8,156 nucleotides of DNA from JAWLCQ01 sp041687095 (lineage in GTDB: Bacteria > Planctomycetota > Phycisphaerae > SM23-33): positions 1 through 8,156 of the forward strand of contig JAWLCQ010000199.1 of NCBI GenBank assembly GCA_041687095.1. Direction: 5' to 3'. Below, piece after piece: positions 5,559 to 8,156 of this stretch (position 1 is its first letter; each line of letters begins with the position of its first letter). The translations under genes were made by a program, and so were the position numbers. The notes under the pieces are model-generated. The model was not told where the DNA came from, ran no database searches, and saw only the letters and a list, made by a program, of their open reading frames with translations.

Positions 5559-6181
5559 TGATCGCAAGACTGACAGGTCGTTTGCAGGAGGTCGCCGGGG
5601 CCGCCATCCTCGTGGACACGGGCGGGGGCCTGTGGTACGAGGTGCTCGTCCCGGCGTGTGACATCGAGCGGCTGACGCGGCGGGTGGGGCAGGAGGTCGT
5701 CCTGCACACCATCCACTACATCGAGGGCGACCCGTCGCGGGGGAACGTCGTGCCCCGCCTCGTCGGGTTCCTCTCCGAGACCGACCGCGCGTTCTTCCGC
5801 ACGTTCACCACGGTCAAGGGCATCGGGATCCGCAAGGCCCTCCGCGCCCTCGCCCGCCCCATCCCCGAGATCGCCGCCGCCATCCAGGCCAAGGACCCCA
5901 AACCGCTGACCCTGCTGCCCGAGATCGGCAAGCGGACGGCCGAGCAGATCATCGCCGAACTCCAGGGCCGCATCGACGAGTTCGCCCCCGCCGTCGGGGC
6001 GGCAGCGACGGCCGACGCCCTGGGCGAAGGCGCCGTCGAGGCCGTCGCCATCCTCGTCCAGCTCGGCGAACGCCGCCCCGACGCCGTCGCCCTCGTCGAG
6101 CGCGTCCTCGCCGTCGCCCCCGAACTCACCGGGGCGGAAGAGATCATCACGCAGGTGTACCGGCTGAAGGCGGGGGGATGA
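5558..6181 (+). CDS. ruvA: Holliday junction branch-migration protein RuvA
   Basis: RuvA tetramers bind four-way junctions and load the RuvB motor. The protein has 207 residues (203 in E. coli). The order is normal: an N-terminal OB-fold domain beginning MIARLTGRL (about 1-65), two helix-hairpin-helix motifs (VKGIGIRKAL at about 86-95 and LPEIGKRTAEQIIAEL at 120-135), a variable linker, and a C-terminal RuvB-contacting domain (about 155-207, ending AEEIITQVYRLK). The start is fixed by homology to the usual MIxRLxG opening. No Shine-Dalgarno sequence precedes it: the last 43 nt before the ATG are cassette repeat, and the A of the ATG is the repeat's last base. Expression of ruvA therefore probably depends on cassette-supplied sequence or read-through from ruvC. 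Confidence 0.97.
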   Translation: MIARLTGRLQEVAGAAILVDTGGGLWYEVLVPACDIERLTRRVGQEVVLHTIHYIEGDPSRGNVVPRLVGFLSETDRAFFRTFTTVKGIGIRKALRALARPIPEIAAAIQAKDPKPLTLLPEIGKRTAEQIIAELQGRIDEFAPAVGAAATADALGEGAVEAVAILVQLGERRPDAVALVERVLAVAPELTGAEEIITQVYRLKAGG

Positions 6182-6183
6182 GC

Positions 6184-6253
6184 GGGAACCAGGAACCAGA
6201 AGCCAGGAACCGGGAACCGGGAACCGGGAACCAGGAACCAGGAACCAGGAACC
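6184..6253 (+). repeat. Left heptad array, ten units of RGGAACC type
   Basis: Ten contiguous 7-bp units: GGGAACC, AGGAACC, AGAAGCC, AGGAACC, three GGGAACC, three AGGAACC. A decayed eleventh unit, GGGGAGC, follows at 6254-6260. The array starts two bases after the ruvA stop codon. The rest of 6261-6353 shows only the ribosome-binding site of the next gene. Confidence 0.95.
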
Positions 6254-6353
6254 GGGGAGCGGAAGGCGGGGGCGTTACGGAGACGCAGGGCTGCCGATGA
6301 ACAGGAATCCTCTGGACTAGAGGCACAGAGCAAGACATGCCGGGGAGTGTGCG

Positions 6354-6785
6354 ATGGCCAACGTGCGAGGAAATCGAGGATCGGAACCGAAGTACGGCGA
6401 TAGCCCGTTCGGGTTTGAGGACCTGGAGGTCTACAAGAAAGCGAGAGACCTGCGGCAGGAGCTGTACAAGCTGATTCGCACATTGCCTGCGGATGAGAAG
6501 TTTGCACTGGGCGTACAGATGCGAAGAGCAGCGGTTTCGATCACGAACAACATCGCGGAGGCGTACGGACGATTTCACTGGCAGGAGTCGATCCATTTCT
6601 GCCAGATCGCCCGAGGGTCCCTGCTGGAGTCCGTGGACGACCTGAACGTTTGCCAGGATAATGGCTATGCCTGCGTAGAAACGGTGCGGGCACTTCGCAG
6701 CAGCGCCGCCGAAGTGCTTCGCCTTCTCAATGGGTATATTCACTATTTGGAGACCAGCAAGAAACAGCAGAACACAAGCCGGTGA
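6354..6785 (+). CDS. Four-helix-bundle protein (23S rRNA intervening-sequence / Avd-like family)
   Basis: The protein has 143 residues and matches the family known as four helix bundle protein (TIGR02436, PF05635). Recognisable blocks are FEDLEVYKKARDL (about 21-33), a central region VQMRRAAVSITNNIAEAYGR (54-73) corresponding to the family's QIRRAAVSIPxNIAEG, and CQIARGSLLESVDDLNV. A GGGGAG Shine-Dalgarno site (6342-6347) lies 6 nt before the ATG. Relatives occur inside 23S rRNA intervening sequences and as Avd, the nucleic-acid-binding accessory protein of diversity-generating retroelements. Here there is no rRNA, reverse transcriptase or variable repeat, so the function is unknown. Codon use is noticeably more A/T-tolerant at third positions than in ruvA and ruvB, consistent with foreign origin. 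The gene sits alone between inverted heptad arrays. Confidence 0.92.
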   Translation: MANVRGNRGSEPKYGDSPFGFEDLEVYKKARDLRQELYKLIRTLPADEKFALGVQMRRAAVSITNNIAEAYGRFHWQESIHFCQIARGSLLESVDDLNVCQDNGYACVETVRALRSSAAEVLRLLNGYIHYLETSKKQQNTSR

Positions 6786-6846
6786 CGCCGTTGCCCAGCA
6801 CCACCACAGCAGTTCGTTGCATCCAGTTCCTGCATGCGGCATCCCC

Positions 6847-6965
6847 CGGCTCCCGGTTCCCGGTTCTCGGTTCCCGGCTCCTGGTTCCTGGTTCCTGGTT
6901 CCCGGCTCCTGGCTCCTGGTTCCTGGTTCCTGGTTCCTGGTTCCTGGTTCCCGGTTCCCGATTCC
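6847..6965 (-). repeat. Right heptad array, seventeen units of YGGTTCC type
   Basis: Seventeen contiguous 7-bp units without a single indel, mostly TGGTTCC and CGGTTCC with some CGGCTCC/TGGCTCC, ending CGATTCC. It is the reverse complement of the array at 6184-6253, so the two could pair over up to 70 nt with some mismatches. It ends 60 nt before ruvB; 6966-7025 shows no clear regulatory signal. Confidence 0.95.
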
Positions 6966-7025
6966 TGACGCTCCCCAGCCCGAGGCAGGCTGAAACACAA
7001 CTCAACCCCTGAGACGCATACCACC

Positions 7026-8069
7026 ATGGCCAGAGAAAAGATCATCACCACCGCCAGCACCGGGGTCGAGGACGACACCTTCAACGCCGCCCTCCGCCCC
7101 GAGATGCTCGACCAGTGCATCGGGTCCCCGGAACTGCTGGAGAAGCTCCGCATCTCCATCCAGGCCGCCAAGCAGCGCGACGAACCCATGGAGCACGTGC
7201 TGCTGCACGGGCCCCCGGGGCTGGGCAAAACCACGCTCGCGTACGTCATCGCCCACGAGATGGGCACGACGATCAAGGTCACCAGCGGACCCGCCCTCAC
7301 GCGGGCGACGGACCTGATCGGCATCCTGACGAACCTCGAGTACCGCGACGTGCTGTTCATCGACGAGATCCACCGCCTCCCCGCGGCCGTCGAGGAGTAC
7401 ATCTACCCCGCGATGGAGGACTACAAGGTCGACTTCGTCGTGGACTCGGGGATGCACTCGCGGACGATCAACCTGCAGCTCAAGCCCTTCACGCTGATCG
7501 GGGCGACGACGCGGGTGGGGCTGCTGACACCCCCGCTGCGGACGCGGTTCGGGATCTCGCACCACCTGAACTTCTGGTCCCCGGAGGAACTCCTCGCCCG
7601 GGCGCAGATGTCCGCGCGGATGCTGAAGGTGGAGTACGACCCCGAGGCGCTGGAGATGCTCTCCCACCGCGCCCGCGGGACGCCCCGCATCGCCAACCGC
7701 CTCCTCCGCCGCTGCCGCGACTACGCCCAGGTCAAGGGCGACGGGCGGCTGACCGTGCCGATGGTGGAGGCGGCGCTGAAGCTCGAGGGCATCGACGCGT
7801 TGGGCATGGACGAACTCGACCGCCACTTCCTGCGGAAGATCATCGACGTCTACCGCGGGGGGCCCGTGGGCATCGAGGCGGTGGCGGCGACGCTGGGGGA
7901 GGAGACGGACACGCTCGTGGACGTCGTCGAGCCCTACCTGCTGCAGATGGGCCTCATCGCCCGCACCTCCCGCGGGCGCCTCGCGACGATCAAAGCGTAC
8001 AAGCACCTGGGCGAAACCCCGCCCCGCGAGAGCGATGGGAAGCTCTTCGAGGAGACCGCCCCGGAGTGA
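7026..8069 (+). CDS. ruvB: Holliday junction branch-migration ATPase RuvB
   Basis: RuvB is the AAA+ hexameric motor that drives branch migration on RuvA-bound junctions. The protein has 347 residues, a typical length. Visible motifs: Walker A GPPGLGKTT (62-70), Walker B VLFIDEIH (109-116, D113 and E114), sensor 1 GATTR (159-163), arginine finger in LRTRFG (R174, as in E. coli), sensor 2 in GTPRIANRLLRR (R221), and a C-terminal winged-helix domain with RTSRGRLAT (313-321). All catalytic residues are present. The start gives the usual short N-terminal extension; only a weak Shine-Dalgarno resemblance precedes it. In most ruv operons ruvB follows ruvA closely. Here 844 nt intervene because of the four-helix-bundle cassette, so transcript level or stoichiometry relative to ruvA could be altered. 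Confidence 0.98.
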   Translation: MAREKIITTASTGVEDDTFNAALRPEMLDQCIGSPELLEKLRISIQAAKQRDEPMEHVLLHGPPGLGKTTLAYVIAHEMGTTIKVTSGPALTRATDLIGILTNLEYRDVLFIDEIHRLPAAVEEYIYPAMEDYKVDFVVDSGMHSRTINLQLKPFTLIGATTRVGLLTPPLRTRFGISHHLNFWSPEELLARAQMSARMLKVEYDPEALEMLSHRARGTPRIANRLLRRCRDYAQVKGDGRLTVPMVEAALKLEGIDALGMDELDRHFLRKIIDVYRGGPVGIEAVAATLGEETDTLVDVVEPYLLQMGLIARTSRGRLATIKAYKHLGETPPRESDGKLFEETAPE

Positions 8070-8078
8070 CACGAGCCC

Positions 8079-8117
8079 TGGGCGCCACAGTTGGGCGCCA
8101 CGGCTGGGTGCCACGGC
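8079..8117. repeat. Three tandem 13-bp units TGGGYGCCACRGY
   Basis: TGGGCGCCACAGT (8079-8091), TGGGCGCCACGGC (8092-8104) and TGGGTGCCACGGC (8105-8117) are contiguous. They start 9 nt after the ruvB stop and run into the stem-loop at 8112-8136. The arrangement looks like an intergenic REP-type element that may continue beyond the window. Confidence 0.8.
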
Positions 8118-8136
8118 TGCGCTGTTTGCAGCCGTG
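8112..8136 (+). terminator. Stem-loop after ruvB, possible terminator
   Basis: A perfect 9-bp stem CACGGCTGC / GCAGCCGTG (8112-8120, 8128-8136) encloses a 7-nt loop. Only a weak TCCTT follows, so it may be a REP-like hairpin rather than a Rho-independent terminator. An alternative hairpin, GCCGTGT (8131-8137) with ACACGGC (8149-8155), shares bases with it and excludes it. Confidence 0.4.
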
Positions 8137-8156
8137 TCCTTCCCGGGAACACGGCT

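Larger units (their letters stand above)
6184..6965. mobile_element. Putative transposase-less cassette carrying a four-helix-bundle gene
   Basis: About 780 bp, bounded by inverted heptad arrays: GGAACC-type on the left (6184-6253) and its reverse complement on the right (6847-6965). It separates ruvA from ruvB. The left edge begins 2 nt after the ruvA stop codon. The single gene inside is a four-helix-bundle protein, with no transposase or reverse transcriptase. It parallels the GxxExxY cassette in layout but shares no repeat or gene with it. Mobility is inferred. Confidence 0.5.

Noticed and set aside
6354..6785. Diversity-generating retroelement with Avd
   Set aside because: The four-helix-bundle protein is Avd-like, but there is no reverse transcriptase, template repeat or variable repeat in the window.
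6354..6785. 23S rRNA intervening sequence
   Set aside because: The protein family occurs in such sequences, but no rRNA sequence flanks it here; its neighbours are ruvA and ruvB.
7002..8114. A 370-residue minus-strand frame opposite ruvB
   Set aside because: It is the antisense shadow of RuvB, with low-complexity composition and no motif.

Overview
The window is GC-rich bacterial chromosomal DNA, with third codon positions almost always G or C in the housekeeping genes. The gene content and the dense intergenic repeats suggest a planctomycete-like organism, possibly of the Phycisphaerae. That placement is an inference from style, not from a marker gene. All convincing genes lie on the + strand; the long minus-strand reading frames are shadows produced by high GC.

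Layout. Positions 1-130 hold copies of a GC-rich palindromic repeat, followed by a possible -10 box. Positions 173-1705 encode a secreted gingipain-like (C25, caspase-fold) cysteine peptidase whose stop codon lies inside a 7-bp tandem array. The gene-free stretch 1706-2558 contains that heptad/octamer array, more palindrome copies (including a 48-bp exact copy of the sequence at 3-50), a consensus TATAAT box, an imperfect 31-nt inverted repeat and an AAAATCG heptad array that forms the leader of cysS. From 2559 there is a probable operon: cysS, a small proline-rich lipoprotein, ruvC, ruvA and ruvB. It joins cysteinyl-tRNA synthesis to the complete RuvABC Holliday-junction machinery.

The ruv genes are split by two small, differently built cassettes. 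Between ruvC and ruvA sits a GxxExxY-family gene (PD-(D/E)XK nuclease fold) bounded by inverted copies of a 29-nt ACGAATT-type repeat. The cassette starts on the ruvC stop codon and ends on the A of the ruvA start codon. Between ruvA and ruvB sits a four-helix-bundle (23S rRNA intervening-sequence/Avd-like) gene bounded by inverted heptad arrays: 10 units of GGAACC type on the left and 17 of the reverse complement on the right. Neither cassette encodes a transposase or integrase. Both leave the host reading frames intact.

The main point of interest is this architecture: one tiny guest gene plus inverted short-tandem-repeat arms, found twice in one operon with unrelated guests and unrelated repeats, next to a gene-less structure of similar style at 2369-2459. 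It may be a class of transposase-less mobile element. The window ends in a REP-like tandem repeat and stem-loops after ruvB.
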